A stretch of 64,000 bases of DNA, taken from the NCBI RefSeq assembly GCF_030524025.1, contig NZ_JAUNHI010000002.1:117754-181753 (forward strand). The letters run 5' to 3'. Position 1 is the first letter of the stretch; each line of letters starts with the position of its first letter. Origin of the DNA: Actinomyces sp. (lineage in GTDB: Bacteria > Actinomycetota > Actinomycetes > Actinomycetales > Actinomycetaceae). The notes below the pieces were generated by a model that did not search any database, was not told where the DNA came from, and was given only the letters and a program-made list of their open reading frames with translations. The position numbers were made by a program, and so were the translations under genes. This document shows, piece by piece, positions 36,506-47,998 of the stretch.

Positions 36506-37327
36506 TCAGTGGCCCGACGGCGAAGGGCCGGCTTGCGGTGTCGCTGAGGAGGTCGCCGGGGAGCCGGCCGAGGCAGCGGCGCCGGCCGAGGGCGTGGCGG
36601 CGCTCTGGGCGTCCGCGCCGCGGCGCTGCTCCCGGGTCCAGGCCACCGCCTCCTCGACGCTCGTCTCCTGGTCCCCCATCGTGGGGGTGCGGTCGGACAG
36701 GACGTCCCAGGCGGCCTTGACAGCAGCCAGGCGCTCGCGTGCCCAGCTGCGGACCCAGGTGCTCCGGTTGGCCGTGGCCCGCGTGTCCCCGACACCCGTG
36801 GCGTCGATCCCCACCGCCCGGCACACCGCGACTGCCCGGGGGACGTGGAAGTCCTGGCTGACGAGGACCGCCTGCTCGACCCCGAAGATGTCGTGGGCGC
36901 GCACGCAGGTGTCGTAGGTGTCGAAGCCCGCGTAGTCGATGGCGATCGCCTCGCTCGGCACCCCGACAGACACGAGGTAGTCGCGCATGGTGACGGGCTC
37001 GTTGTACTCCGCCTGGGCGTTGTCCCCCGACACGAGGATCCCCTCGACCCTGCCGGACTCGTAGAGCTCGGCGGCCGCGTCGAGACGGTAGCGCAGCCAG
37101 GGCGAGGGGTCGCCCGAGGCGTAGACCGAGGCGCCCAGGACGATGGCCACCGGGGCGGAGGAGGTGTCGTCCTCGGCCCCGAGGTCGGCAGTGCGCCCGG
37201 CGGAGGCCGCCCACACCCAGGCATTGGGAACAAGAAGGAACGCCAGGGCGAGCCCGGCGACCGCCACGAGCACCCACCGCACCCGGCGGAGTGTCAGGCG
37301 TCGAGCCACCGCAGCCATGCGAGCCAT
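36506..37327 (-). CDS. YdcF/SanA-type (DUF218) membrane-anchored protein
   Basis: A 273-residue protein. One N-terminal membrane segment (WVLVAVAGLALAFLLVPNAW, about 18-38) is followed by an outside DUF218 domain with VAIVLGASVYASGDPSPWLR, GILVSGDNAQAEYNEPVTMR, DYAGFDTYDTCVRAHDIFGV and VLVSQDFHVPRAVAVCRAVG. The last 45 residues are Ala/Ser/Pro-rich. Relatives such as SanA influence envelope permeability to vancomycin; the biochemical role is unclear. ATG 37327 follows GGGAGGACCAG. Confidence 0.82.
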   Translation of the reverse strand: MARMAAVARRLTLRRVRWVLVAVAGLALAFLLVPNAWVWAASAGRTADLGAEDDTSSAPVAIVLGASVYASGDPSPWLRYRLDAAAELYESGRVEGILVSGDNAQAEYNEPVTMRDYLVSVGVPSEAIAIDYAGFDTYDTCVRAHDIFGVEQAVLVSQDFHVPRAVAVCRAVGIDATGVGDTRATANRSTWVRSWARERLAAVKAAWDVLSDRTPTMGDQETSVEEAVAWTREQRRGADAQSAATPSAGAAASAGSPATSSATPQAGPSPSGH

Positions 37328-37524
37328 CTGGTCCTCCCTCCCGGCGCTGCCAGTGCCGGTCGGCACCGGCCGCCCCGCTGTCAGCCTCAGCAGGCTTCCG
37401 GACCGTACCGGCGCGCGTCACCTCGACGCGCCGGGTCTCGCCGGTGGTGTGCACCACCCGCCATGACGGCCCCGAAGGCGTGACGTCCCACCCCGCTGAC
37501 ACCCGCCGTGTCATGATCGTACCG

Positions 37525-38802
37525 ATGGACGACTCGACACTCGCCCCGCTGCTGACCCCGGAGGGCTGGGCACTGCTCGGCTCCCTGCCCCCCTACGACG
37601 ACCTCGATCCCCTGGCCGTGGGCCAGGCCCTGCGGGAGCAGGGGCACTCCCCCGGCCTCGTCGCCGCCGCCCTGACCCAGCAGCGCCTGCGCGGTCGCGC
37701 CGAGGCCAAGTTCGGCCCCTTCGCCGCCCGGATGCTCTTCACACCCGACGGCCTCGAGCAGGCCACGCGCCTGTCGGTGGCGGCCCACCACGCCTCGCGC
37801 TACACCCGCGCCGGGGTGACGCGGGTGGCGGACCTGGGCTGCGGCATCGGCGGGGACTCGATGGCGCTGGCGGGCCTGGGCCTGTCGGTCCTGGCGGTCG
37901 AGCACGACGAGACGACCGCCGCGTTGGCGACAGTCAACCTCATGGCCTTCCCCGACGCCGAGGTCCGCTGCGCCGACGCCCTGGAGATCGACCTGGCGGC
38001 CGAGGGCGTCGACGGGGTGTTCGCCGACCCCGCCCGCCGCAGCCGGGGACGGCGGCTGACCGACCCCGAGCAGTGGTCACCGCCCCTGAGCCGGGTCCTG
38101 GCGCTGCGTGAGCAGGTCGAGGCCCTCGGGGTCAAGGTCTCCCCGGGACTGGCCCACGACCTGCTGCCCGCCGACTGCCACGCCCAGTGGGTCAGCGTCG
38201 AGGGACAGGTGGTCGAGGCGGGGCTGTGGTTCGGCCCTCTGGCCCATGAGGGCCCCGGACGGTCCGCCCTGGCGCTGCGCAGGGGACAGGACGACTCCTG
38301 GCACGCCCACGTCCTGGCGGACACCGAGTGCGCCGACCCGTCCACCGCTCCTGCGCAGGCCGAGCCGATCGGCGGCGCCGAGGAGCTGGGCGAGTTCGTC
38401 CATGAGCCCGACGGCGCCGCGATCCGAGCCGGGCTGGTCGCCCATCTCGCCCACGCCCTGGAGGCGGCGCCGGTGGGGGAGCGCATCGCCTACCTCACCG
38501 GAGACCTGGCCCCGACCCAGGCGCTGGCCCCCTTCGTCAGGTCGTGGCGTCTGCGCGAGGTGCTCCCCCTGCACCTCAAGGCCCTCAAGGCCCGGGTGCG
38601 GGAAAAGGACATCGGCCGCCTCGAGATCCACAAGCGCGGGGTCGACCTGCCCCCCGAGGCGCTGCGCGCCTCCCTGCACCTGCGCGGCGAGGGCTCCGAG
38701 ACCTGGCTCCTCACGCGTCTGGGCCCGCGCGAGGGCGCCTCGTCGGGGGGCAGGGGCGCCGTCCTCGTCGTCGAGCCGCGGGAGCAGGCCCCCACCGGGT
38801 GA
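37525..38802 (+). CDS. class I SAM-dependent methyltransferase, THUMP-like domain
   Basis: The 425 residues have an N-terminal helical part, then a methyltransferase core with the SAM site VADLGCGIGGDSMALAGLGL (about 101-120), the acidic loop AVEHDETTAALATVNL, and FADPARRSRGRRLTDPEQWS. The C-terminal THUMP-like domain includes FVRSWRLREVLPLHLKALKA and GRLEIHKRGVDLPPE. Proteins of this type probably modify RNA, but the target is not known. ATG 37525 has no ribosome binding site; a CATGAT hexamer stands seven bases before it, which suggests a leaderless start. Confidence 0.8.
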   Translation: MDDSTLAPLLTPEGWALLGSLPPYDDLDPLAVGQALREQGHSPGLVAAALTQQRLRGRAEAKFGPFAARMLFTPDGLEQATRLSVAAHHASRYTRAGVTRVADLGCGIGGDSMALAGLGLSVLAVEHDETTAALATVNLMAFPDAEVRCADALEIDLAAEGVDGVFADPARRSRGRRLTDPEQWSPPLSRVLALREQVEALGVKVSPGLAHDLLPADCHAQWVSVEGQVVEAGLWFGPLAHEGPGRSALALRRGQDDSWHAHVLADTECADPSTAPAQAEPIGGAEELGEFVHEPDGAAIRAGLVAHLAHALEAAPVGERIAYLTGDLAPTQALAPFVRSWRLREVLPLHLKALKARVREKDIGRLEIHKRGVDLPPEALRASLHLRGEGSETWLLTRLGPREGASSGGRGAVLVVEPREQAPTG

Positions 38803-38889
38803 GTATTCGGCCCGGGCCGGCCCCGCCGGCGGGGTCGGCCGGGATCACCGTCACCCAACCAGCGATCCAGCCAGCAACAGGAGGAACCC

Positions 38890-40077
38890 GTGGCCCACGA
38901 GTCCCGTCGCGTCCACCGCGCGGCCCTGCCCTTCGCGACCTCGGCGCGCTCCACCCTCGGCATCGAGTGGGAGCTCCAGCTCATCGACCGTGACTGCCTG
39001 GACCTGCGCCAGTGCGCCTCGGAGATCCTCGGCTCGGTGGGCGACGACCCGCACATCCACGGGGAGATGATGCTCAACACCGTCGAGCTCGTCTCGGGAG
39101 CGCGCCGCACCGTCGCCCAGTGCGTCGAGGACATCGCCCTGGCCTTCGACCGGCTCCTGCCGACCACCGGACCACTCCACGTCGAGCTGGCCAGCGCCGG
39201 GACCCACCCCTTCGCCGACCCCCTGGTTCAGAAGGTGACCGACGCCGAGCGCTACGCCCGCCTCGTGGACCGCACCCGCCTGTGGGGTCACCAGATGCTC
39301 ATCTTCGGCACCCACGTGCACGTGGGCATCGAGGACCGCGACAAGGTCCTGCCGATCCTGTCGGCCCTGCTCACCCGCACCGCCCACCTCCAGTGCCTGA
39401 GCGCCTCCTCGCCGTTCTGGGCCGGGCAGGACACCGGCTACGCCGACAACCGCGCCATGATGTTCCAACAGCTGCCCACCGCCGGCGCCCCCCACCAGCT
39501 CGACACGTGGGAGGCCCTCGAGGCCTACGCCGGAGACATGGTCCACACCGGCGTCATCGAGGACTTCACCGAGGTGCGCTGGGACGTGCGCCCCTCCCCC
39601 CGCCTGGGCACGATCGAGGTGCGCTCCTGCGACGCGGCCACCAACCTCACCGAGCTGGCGGGGATCGCGGCCCTCACCCAGTGCCTCGTCGAGGACTTCT
39701 CGCGGCGCCTGGACCGTGGCGAGACACTCGACGTCCTGCCGCCCTGGTACGTCGATGAGAACAAGTGGCGCTCGGCGCGCTACGGGATGGACGCCATCCT
39801 CATCATCGACTCCGCCGGCGAGGAGGAGCTGGCCACGGACACGGTGGCGCGGATGCTCACCGACCTGGCGCCGGTGGCCGAGGACCTGGGCTGTGCGAGG
39901 GAGCTCGAGGGCGTGCGCGCCACCCTCGAGGCCGGCGCCTCCTACCAGCGTCAGATGACCGCCACCGAGGCGGCCGGTGGCTCCAAGGACGCCGCCGTGC
40001 GGCTCATGCTCGCCGAGCTGCGCGCCGGCCGCCCGCTGCTGCCCGATGAGATCCGGGCCCTGTGCGCCTCGGCCTGA
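38890..40077 (+). CDS. YbdK-type carboxylate-amine ligase (glutamate-cysteine ligase family 2)
   Basis: The 395 residues carry STLGIEWELQLIDRDCLDLR, the metal/ATP motif HGEMMLNTVELVSGARRTVA, GTHVHVGIEDRDKVLPILSA and NRAMMFQQLPTAGAPHQLDT. RWDVRPSPRLGTIEVRSCDA follows. These define the GCS2 family. E. coli YbdK makes gamma-glutamylcysteine only weakly, and actinobacteria usually rely on mycothiol, so the natural product here is uncertain. GTG start at 38890, with AGGAGG upstream. The stop lies nine bases from the convergent tsaD stop. Confidence 0.85.
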   Translation: MAHESRRVHRAALPFATSARSTLGIEWELQLIDRDCLDLRQCASEILGSVGDDPHIHGEMMLNTVELVSGARRTVAQCVEDIALAFDRLLPTTGPLHVELASAGTHPFADPLVQKVTDAERYARLVDRTRLWGHQMLIFGTHVHVGIEDRDKVLPILSALLTRTAHLQCLSASSPFWAGQDTGYADNRAMMFQQLPTAGAPHQLDTWEALEAYAGDMVHTGVIEDFTEVRWDVRPSPRLGTIEVRSCDAATNLTELAGIAALTQCLVEDFSRRLDRGETLDVLPPWYVDENKWRSARYGMDAILIIDSAGEEELATDTVARMLTDLAPVAEDLGCARELEGVRATLEAGASYQRQMTATEAAGGSKDAAVRLMLAELRAGRPLLPDEIRALCASA

Positions 40078-40086
40078 GCCGGCCGC

Positions 40087-41133
40087 TCAACGGGCGACGA
40101 TGACCTCCAGGGGCATGCCGGAGTCCGGGGCGAGGTCCATCGGCGAGGGCGCCACCCCGGCGCGCACGGCCGCGGCGCCCAGGGCGGCGATCTGGGCGCC
40201 GTTGTCCGTGCAGTAACGCAGCGGCGGGAGGCGCAGCTCGATACCTGCCGCAGCGCAGCGCTCGGCGGCGAGCTCGCGCAGGCGCGAGTTGGCCGAGAAG
40301 CCGCCGCCGACCACGAGGGTCGAGCAGTCGTGGTCGAGACAGGCCTGAACGGCCTTGGCGGTCAGGGAGTCGTTGACCGCCTCGGAGAAGGCGGCGCACA
40401 CATCGGCCCGGGGGACCTCGCGACCGGCGTCCTGGAGGGACTCGACGTACCTGGCCACGGCCGTCTTGAGGCCGGAGAAGGAGAAGTCGTAGCGGTGGCG
40501 CTCCCGGTCCTTGGCCGCCCCCAGGCCCCGGGGGAAGCGGATGGCCTCCCGGTCCCCGTCCTGGGAGAGGCGGTCGACATGAGGGCCGCCCGGGTAGGGC
40601 AGGTCGAGCAGGCGGCCGACCTTGTCGAAGGCCTCCCCGGCGGCGTCGTCGAGGGTCCCGCCCAGCTCGACGACGTCGGTGGCGATATCCGTCACCTGCA
40701 AGAGGTTGGAGTGACCGCCCGAGACGATGAGGCCGATGAAGCGCTCGGGCAGCGGGCCGTCGACCAGCTCGTCGACCGCGAGGTGCCCGATGACGTGGTT
40801 GACGCCGTACAGGGGCCGGTCCAGCGCCACGGCCAGGGCCTTGGCCGCTGAGACACCCACGGTCAGTGACCCGATGAGCCCCGGGCCGGCGCACACGGCC
40901 ACCGCGTCGACCTCGGCGATGTCCACGTCGGCGGCCTCGAGGGCGGCGTCGAGCGTGGGGACGAATGCCTCGAGGTGTGCCCGCGAGGCGATCTCGGGGA
41001 TGATCCCGCCGAAGCGCGCATACTCGTCCATCGAGGTGGCCACGACGTCGCCGAGCAGCTCCCGGCCGCGGACGAGGGCCACGCCGGTCTCGTCGCAGGT
41101 GGACTCGATGCCCAGGATCAGTGCTTCACTCAC
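40087..41133 (-). CDS. tsaD: tRNA N6-adenosine threonylcarbamoyltransferase TsaD
   Basis: Transfers the threonylcarbamoyl group to A37 of ANN-reading tRNAs (t6A). The 348-residue Kae1-like protein has [19 protein letters not shown], the iron-binding [29 protein letters not shown] and [20 protein letters not shown]. The GTG at 41133 gives the conserved N-terminus. Partners tsaB, rimI and tsaE lie at 45.1-48.0 kb, separated from it by sdhCAB. Confidence 0.95.
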   Translation of the reverse strand: MSEALILGIESTCDETGVALVRGRELLGDVVATSMDEYARFGGIIPEIASRAHLEAFVPTLDAALEAADVDIAEVDAVAVCAGPGLIGSLTVGVSAAKALAVALDRPLYGVNHVIGHLAVDELVDGPLPERFIGLIVSGGHSNLLQVTDIATDVVELGGTLDDAAGEAFDKVGRLLDLPYPGGPHVDRLSQDGDREAIRFPRGLGAAKDRERHRYDFSFSGLKTAVARYVESLQDAGREVPRADVCAAFSEAVNDSLTAKAVQACLDHDCSTLVVGGGFSANSRLRELAAERCAAAGIELRLPPLRYCTDNGAQIAALGAAAVRAGVAPSPMDLAPDSGMPLEVIVAR

Positions 41134-41313
41134 GGTGCCCAAGCCTAGCCGCCGCACGGGGCGGGCCGAGCACCCGGGCCCGGCGGCCGACCCGGGGCGC
41201 CATCAGACCCGCCGGGGGGACACGACACCCCGGGGCCGACGCCGAGCGTGCTCCCCCACCTGCCGGGTGGCGACCCCGCAGATCTCTGCCGGGACCCCCG
41301 GAGCGGTCCTCGG

Positions 41314-42083
41314 TCAGGCGTGCGCCTTCTGCCCCTTCCACAGGGCGTGGCCCAGGTCCCGGTTGAGCCAGGTGATGACCTCCAGGGGGACGGACTTGGG
41401 GCAGACGGCGGCACACTCACCGATGTTCGTGCAGCCGCCGAAGCCCTCGGCGTCGTGCTGGCCCAGCATGGAGACCACGCGGGCCAGGCGCTCGGGCTGG
41501 CCCTGCGGGAGCAGCCCCAGGTGCGCGATCTTGGCGCCGGTGAACAGCATCGCTGAGGCGTTCGGGCAGGCCGCCACGCAGGCGCCGCAGCCGATGCAGG
41601 CGGCCGCCTCGAAGGCGGCGTCGGCCTTCTCCTTCTGGACCGGCGCGGCGTGGGCCTCGGGGGCGGCGCCGGTGTTGACCGAGATGTAGCCGCCGGCCTG
41701 GATGATGCGGTCGAGGGCCGAACGGTCGACGATGAGGTCGCGCAGCACCGGGAAACCGGTGGATCGCCACGGCTCGATCGTGATGGTCGAGCCGTCCTTG
41801 AAGGAGGGGTCCTCCGCCAGGTGACGCATGTGCAGCTGACAGGTGGTCGAGCGGATCGGCCCGTGCGCCTGACCGTTGATGACCACGCCGCACTGGCCGC
41901 AGATGCCCTCGCGGCAGTCCGAGTCGAAGGCCACCGGCTCCTTGCCCTCGGCGAAGAGCTGCTCGTTGAGCAGGTCGAGGACCTCGAGGAAGCTCATGTG
42001 CTCCTCGACGCCGAGGAGGGAGTACTCCTCGAAGCGGCCGGGGGATGCCTGGTTCTTCTGGCGCCAGATCTTGAGCTTGATGT

Positions 42084-42087
<4 letters not shown>
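41314..42087 (-). CDS. sdhB: succinate dehydrogenase/fumarate reductase iron-sulfur subunit
   Basis: Carries electrons between the flavin subunit and quinone. In 257 residues the 2Fe-2S site is [15 protein letters not shown] with a later Cys in TTCQLH. The [4Fe-4S] and [3Fe-4S]-type motifs are [15 protein letters not shown] and [20 protein letters not shown]. The GTG start overlaps the sdhA stop by four bases (GTGA), showing translational coupling. Last gene of sdhC-sdhA-sdhB. Confidence 0.93.
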
Positions 42088-44084
<1,997 letters not shown>

Positions 44085-44106
44085 GGGGGTTCACTCTCAG
44101 TGGCTC

Positions 44107-44889
44107 TCAGTGGGAAGATCCGATACCGGCCTCGGCGGCCCTCATCGCGTACTCGGCCGCGTCCATGGGCACGTCGGTGAGCCCGAAGAGGATCGCGGTG
44201 GGGACGATCATGAAGGCGGCGAACAGGCCGAAGGCGACGACGAAGGCCACCAGGCGGATGAGGGGGACCGTCCCCCCGCGGGTGGCCCCGAGCGTCTGGA
44301 GGGCCGACCACACCCCGTGCCACACGTGCAGGCACAGCGCCGCGAGGGCGACGGCGTAGATGAGGTAGACCCACCACAGCTGGAAGCCGTAGTACATGTT
44401 CATGTAGGCCCGCCCGTGCACGTACTCGCCCCCGGGGGTGAAGTGCAGGGTCGTGTACTGCAGGATGTGCACGACGATGAAGGCCAGGAGGATGACACCG
44501 CCCCAGCGCATGGTCCGCATCGCGTAGCGGGACGCGAAGTACTCCGCGCCGGCCTTCTTGACGGCATACTTGTCGGTGCCGCGCGCCCTGCGGTTGCGCG
44601 CCCACAGGTGGAAGGCGCTGCCTGCGTGCGCCAGGAGGCACACGAGCAGGCCGATCCTCAGGATCCACAGCACGCCGCCGTGGGGAAGGATCGGCACGAG
44701 CAGCTCACGCAGGAAGTAGGCGTAGTGGTCGTAGGCGATCTCGCCCTCAAAGTAGTGCAGGTTGCCGTAGGCGTGGAACAGGACGAAGACGAGGAAGAAG
44801 AGGCCCGACCAGGCCATGAGGCGCTTCATGAAGACCGTCGTCGAGTACGCGGTCCTCTTCTTCTTGGAGGGAGCAGGAGTGTTGGCCAC
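44107..44889 (-). CDS. sdhC: succinate dehydrogenase cytochrome b subunit
   Basis: Membrane anchor of the complex. The 260 residues show five hydrophobic segments, with histidines fit for two haems in FLVFVLFHAYGNLHYF, LAHAGSAFHLWARNRR, LAFIVVHILQYTTLHFTPGG and LCLHVWHGVWSALQTLG. It is the single, longer anchor of B-type enzymes, so no sdhD is expected and none is present. The GTG at 44889 is followed by a lysine-rich start. First gene of the operon; 223 bases without a gene lie upstream and should hold the promoter. Confidence 0.9.
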   Translation of the reverse strand: MANTPAPSKKKRTAYSTTVFMKRLMAWSGLFFLVFVLFHAYGNLHYFEGEIAYDHYAYFLRELLVPILPHGGVLWILRIGLLVCLLAHAGSAFHLWARNRRARGTDKYAVKKAGAEYFASRYAMRTMRWGGVILLAFIVVHILQYTTLHFTPGGEYVHGRAYMNMYYGFQLWWVYLIYAVALAALCLHVWHGVWSALQTLGATRGGTVPLIRLVAFVVAFGLFAAFMIVPTAILFGLTDVPMDAAEYAMRAAEAGIGSSH

Positions 44890-45112
44890 GGCATCAGGTT
44901 AGCCAAGGCCGGGCGGCGGGCGGCACCACTTCGAGCCCCCGCTCGGCCCCGGCGTCGGCCCCCCTTGGCAGCACGGGGAAAAGTGGCGCCCCGGCAGCGG
45001 CGCCCGCCCTCGGATCCCCACCGCGGAGGCACCTGGCGGGCATGACGGCGAGCACATTTTCGTGACGTGGGTGTCAGACAAATAGGGAGCGGCGAAAAGG
45101 CCTCCGACGTGC

Positions 45113-45679
45113 TCAGATGTGCTCAGCGCCCACCGGACCCGCCTGAGCGGCAGGGCTGAGGGCCAGCCGCATGACCACCGCGTCCTCCACCGGGGCCAGG
45201 TAGTAGCGCCGTCGCGTGCCGATCGACTCGAAGCCGTAGCGCGCGTAGAGGGTGCGTGCCGCCTGGTTGGACTCGCGGACCTCGAGCAGGACGGCGCGGC
45301 AGCCGGCCGCTCGCGCGGTGGACACGAGCTCGGCGAGCATGGCCGAGGCGATGCCCTGACGCCGGGCCGCGGGCACCGTGGCGATGCTGAGCAGGTCAGC
45401 GTCCCCCCTGCCGTCGCCGAACCACAGGCCGCCGTAGCCCAGGACGGCGACGCCGTCCCCTTCCCGGCGCTCGACCACGACGTAGCGCCGGTCGGGCGCC
45501 GGCGCACAGGCGGCGGCGACCTCGGAGGCGATCAGCTCCCGGCTCCAGGCCTCTCCGGCGAACAGGACGCGCTCGAGCTCGACGACCGTCTTGACGTCGG
45601 CAGCCGTCATGGGGCGCATCACCGCGCCCGCCGGAAGCCCGGAGGGATCCCGTGCGGTCCGGACACGGCGCAAGGTCAT
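45113..45679 (-). CDS. rimI: RimI-like GNAT N-acetyltransferase
   Basis: Acetylates the N-terminal amine of ribosomal protein S18 in model bacteria. The 188 residues include MRPMTAADVKTVVELERVLF, the acetyl-CoA motif IATVPAARRQGIASAMLAEL and LLEVRESNQAARTLYARYGF, diagnostic of the RimI group. Its ATG overlaps the tsaB stop (ATGA). The first 20 residues are an extra basic stretch, so an internal ATG at 45619 is an alternative start. Confidence 0.88.
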   Translation of the reverse strand: MTLRRVRTARDPSGLPAGAVMRPMTAADVKTVVELERVLFAGEAWSRELIASEVAAACAPAPDRRYVVVERREGDGVAVLGYGGLWFGDGRGDADLLSIATVPAARRQGIASAMLAELVSTARAAGCRAVLLEVRESNQAARTLYARYGFESIGTRRRYYLAPVEDAVVMRLALSPAAQAGPVGAEHI

Positions 45680-46395
45680 CGGACCCGTTTGCGCCCCGCC
45701 GGCATCTGCACGTCGGCGTGACGCAGGTAGAGCGGTTCGGTGCCCAGGACGATGCCCTGGGCGAGGCGGGTGACGGCGATCCGGACCTGGGTCCGTGCGT
45801 CGCCCGACACCGGGGCAAGGACCCGGCGGCCCTGCGCGATCCCGTCGTAGAGGGCGGCCCCCGAGCCGGCCACCGCGTCTGCCGGGCCCGCCTGGGCGGC
45901 GCGCTCGGGCGTGAGGACCTCGATGGGACCGAGCCTGTCGACGTCGTCCGGCCCCTTGGCCCGGTAGCGGGCGGTGTAGACCTCCGAGCGCCGGGCGTCG
46001 GTGGCCACGAGCACCGTTGCGCCAGCGGCCGGCCCCTGGGCACCGTCGTCGGCCAGCTCGTCGAGGGCGGCTCGGGCCACCGCGTCCAGGCTGGGGACGC
46101 CGTGGACCGCCAGTCCCCTGGCGCGTCCCAGCGCCCTGGCGGCGACCAGGCCGGCGCGCAGCCCCGTGAAGGGAGCGGGCCCCGTGGCGGCCACGACCGC
46201 GTCGAGGTCCTGGCCCGCCACCTCCGGGTCGGTGAGCACCGCCTGGAGCATCGGCCCCAGCGACTCGGCGTGCCGACGAGCGTCCGCCTGCTCGGCTTGA
46301 GCCAGGACCGTCAACCGCAGGCCGTCGGGCCCAGGGTCGGCGCCGGCCACCACGAGCTGGGTTCCGAGCGAGGAGTCGATGGACACGATGCGCAC
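45676..46395 (-). CDS. tsaB: t6A synthesis partner TsaB
   Basis: An inactive TsaD paralogue that scaffolds the t6A complex. In 239 residues: MRIVSIDSSLGTQLVVAGAD, RRHAESLGPMLQAVL, AATGPAPFTGLRAGLVAARA and VLVATDARRSEVYTARY. It is coupled to rimI by an ATGA overlap. A repeat-rich stretch of 227 bases separates it from the unknown gene upstream. Confidence 0.92.
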   Translation of the reverse strand: MRIVSIDSSLGTQLVVAGADPGPDGLRLTVLAQAEQADARRHAESLGPMLQAVLTDPEVAGQDLDAVVAATGPAPFTGLRAGLVAARALGRARGLAVHGVPSLDAVARAALDELADDGAQGPAAGATVLVATDARRSEVYTARYRAKGPDDVDRLGPIEVLTPERAAQAGPADAVAGSGAALYDGIAQGRRVLAPVSGDARTQVRIAVTRLAQGIVLGTEPLYLRHADVQMPAGRKRVR

Positions 46396-46417
46396 AGCCC
46401 CAGCCTAGATGATTGAT

Positions 46418-46545
46418 TCCCCGGGGTGGGGTTGGTGGTCGTGGGCGCACCGGGGCTGGCGACAGGAGTCCGGACTCACGTCACCAGCCCCGGACCCACC
46501 CACCGAGCCCCGGAGCCAACGACCCAGCCCCGGAATCACAGGCCG
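46418..46545 (+). repeat. intergenic repeat, copy C with four 20-bp units
   Basis: The lead part (46418-46465) contains CGGGGTGGGG and GGGCTGGCGACAG like copy B. The units start at 46466, 46486, 46506 and 46526; CCGGA repeats exactly every 20 bases (46470, 46490, 46510, 46530). The first unit, GAGTCCGGACTCACGTCACC, is nearly that of copy B; the other three begin AGCCCCGGA. Confidence 0.75.
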
Positions 46546-46622
46546 CCGACGAGCGCGAGGGTGGCGGGACATGCCTGCCGACCACCGTCTGAATGTATGA
46601 CCCGACCTGCCAAGCGGTGGGC

Positions 46623-47432
46623 TCAGGTGCGCAGGGGGGCCATGACACGCCGCTCGTGGCGGATGGTGAGCAGGAGTATGGCCAGTCCGATGAGGACCAC
46701 TCCCCCGCTGGTGACCCAGACCATGAGGTCGGAGTCTCCCTCGTCGGCCCCCGAGGGCTCGACGGTGGTGGCCGTCGGCGTCGAACGGTCCCGGAGGACG
46801 GCCGCATAGGTGACCATTGGGACCGCGCCGGCGAGCTGCGCCGAGGCGGTCGAGCCCAGGGCGCTCACCGTGCGCTTGGACACCGCGTACCAGGCGTCCT
46901 CCCGGCTGATCCCACCGGAGTCGACCGCCTCGCGCACGAGCACGGCCTGAGGGTCCAGACCTACGAGCCCGGTGGCGAGGGACTGGTCAGAGACGAGTAC
47001 CCCGCTGACACCTCCGGCGTCATCGGAGGGGCCGTCGGCCTCGACCCGAACGACTAGGACCGCCGTCGGCTCACCATCGACCTCGACCGCCGCCGCCCAG
47101 ACCGGCTCAGGAAGTGGGGCCGCGTAGGGGGAGGTGCCGTCGAGGAACCCGGAGGCCCACACATGTGCCTGCACAAGGGGACCCGTGCTCGCCCCCGCCC
47201 CCAGGGAGCGGGCGACCAGGTCGGCTCCCTGGTCATCGGCCCAGGTCTGGGCCAGGGCGGCCCCCTCGGCCGTCGTTGCGCGGGCAGTCGACAGAGAGGC
47301 CGTCGCGGCCGCCTCCAGTGACGCAGCCGTCGCGGAACTCCCGGTCGCGGCCGGCCACAGCCCGCCCAGGGCCACGAGGACCGCCGCGGCGAGCAGGACG
47401 AGGGAGGTGTAGCGACCCGGCACGAGCCTCAC
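46623..47432 (-). CDS. hypothetical protein with two terminal membrane segments
   Basis: I do not recognise this family. The 269 residues start with a short basic end, a membrane segment SLVLLAAAVLVALGGLW (about 10-26), an Ala/Thr-rich outside domain of about 190 residues (WADDQGADLVARSLGAGAST, VWAAAVEVDGEPTAVLVVRV, REAVDSGGISREDAWYAVSK), and a C-terminal segment VVLIGLAILLLTI followed by basic residues. A single-pass-in, single-pass-out envelope protein is likely. Its GTG overlaps the tsaE stop (GTGA), so it is co-translated with cell-wall and t6A genes. Confidence 0.7.
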   Translation of the reverse strand: MRLVPGRYTSLVLLAAAVLVALGGLWPAATGSSATAASLEAAATASLSTARATTAEGAALAQTWADDQGADLVARSLGAGASTGPLVQAHVWASGFLDGTSPYAAPLPEPVWAAAVEVDGEPTAVLVVRVEADGPSDDAGGVSGVLVSDQSLATGLVGLDPQAVLVREAVDSGGISREDAWYAVSKRTVSALGSTASAQLAGAVPMVTYAAVLRDRSTPTATTVEPSGADEGDSDLMVWVTSGGVVLIGLAILLLTIRHERRVMAPLRT

Positions 47433-47965
47433 CCGACAAGGCCCGACAGGTCGACACCCTCCCAGCGCGGCCCGAGGGCGGTCACCGTGATCTCCCGCCG
47501 CCCGTCGTCGATGTCCTCCAGGTCGGTCACCTCCGCCGCCTGGCCCGCCAGACCGCCGTGGGGCCGGGCGACGACCACCTCCAGGCGGTTGTCGGACAGC
47601 GCCTCGACCTTGTCGCGGCCCCACTCGACCAGCGTCACCGACTCGGCCAGGGAGGAATCCAGGTCGAGGGCGTCGACCTCCTCGAGGGATCCCAGGCGGT
47701 AGGCGTCGACGTGGATGAGGTCGGGGCCGGGCCCGAGGGCGGGGTGGACGCGGGCGATGATGAAGGTCGGGGACGAGACCCTCCCCCGCACATCCATGGC
47801 GGCACCGATGCCCTGTGCGAGAGTCGTCTTGCCCGCCCCCAGACCGCCGGAGAGCATGACGAGGTCACCCGCCCGCAGCACAGCGGCCAGGCGCCCGCCG
47901 AGGGCGCGCGTGGCGTCGGCGTCCGCGGTGACGACGCGGACCGTGCCGGCCGGCGTAGGGGTCAT
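47429..47965 (-). CDS. tsaE: tRNA threonylcarbamoyladenosine ATPase TsaE
   Basis: ATPase that resets the TsaB-TsaD complex. The 178 residues have the Walker A loop VMLSGGLGAGKTTLAQGIGA, SSPTFIIARVHPALG with the switch region, HVDAYRLGSLEEVDALDL and VTLVEWGRDKVEAL. ATG 47965 has AGGAG seven bases upstream. About 30 residues after the core are an extra C-terminal tail. Confidence 0.93.
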   Translation of the reverse strand: MTPTPAGTVRVVTADADATRALGGRLAAVLRAGDLVMLSGGLGAGKTTLAQGIGAAMDVRGRVSSPTFIIARVHPALGPGPDLIHVDAYRLGSLEEVDALDLDSSLAESVTLVEWGRDKVEALSDNRLEVVVARPHGGLAGQAAEVTDLEDIDDGRREITVTALGPRWEGVDLSGLVG

Positions 47966-47998
47966 GGAGTCTCCTGAAGGTTGGGGCGGGCGCGGGAC

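Noticed and set aside
44902..44969. GCCAAGG and CCTTGGC 54 bases apart upstream of sdhC
   Set aside because: Arms of seven bases at that distance are expected by chance at this base composition.
45071..45083. TTTGTCTGACAC on the minus strand before sdhC, similar to the IolR-like sites
   Set aside because: Only the left arm and the inner GACA match; there is no functional reason for inositol control of sdhCAB. Kept as chance unless a matrix scan supports it.
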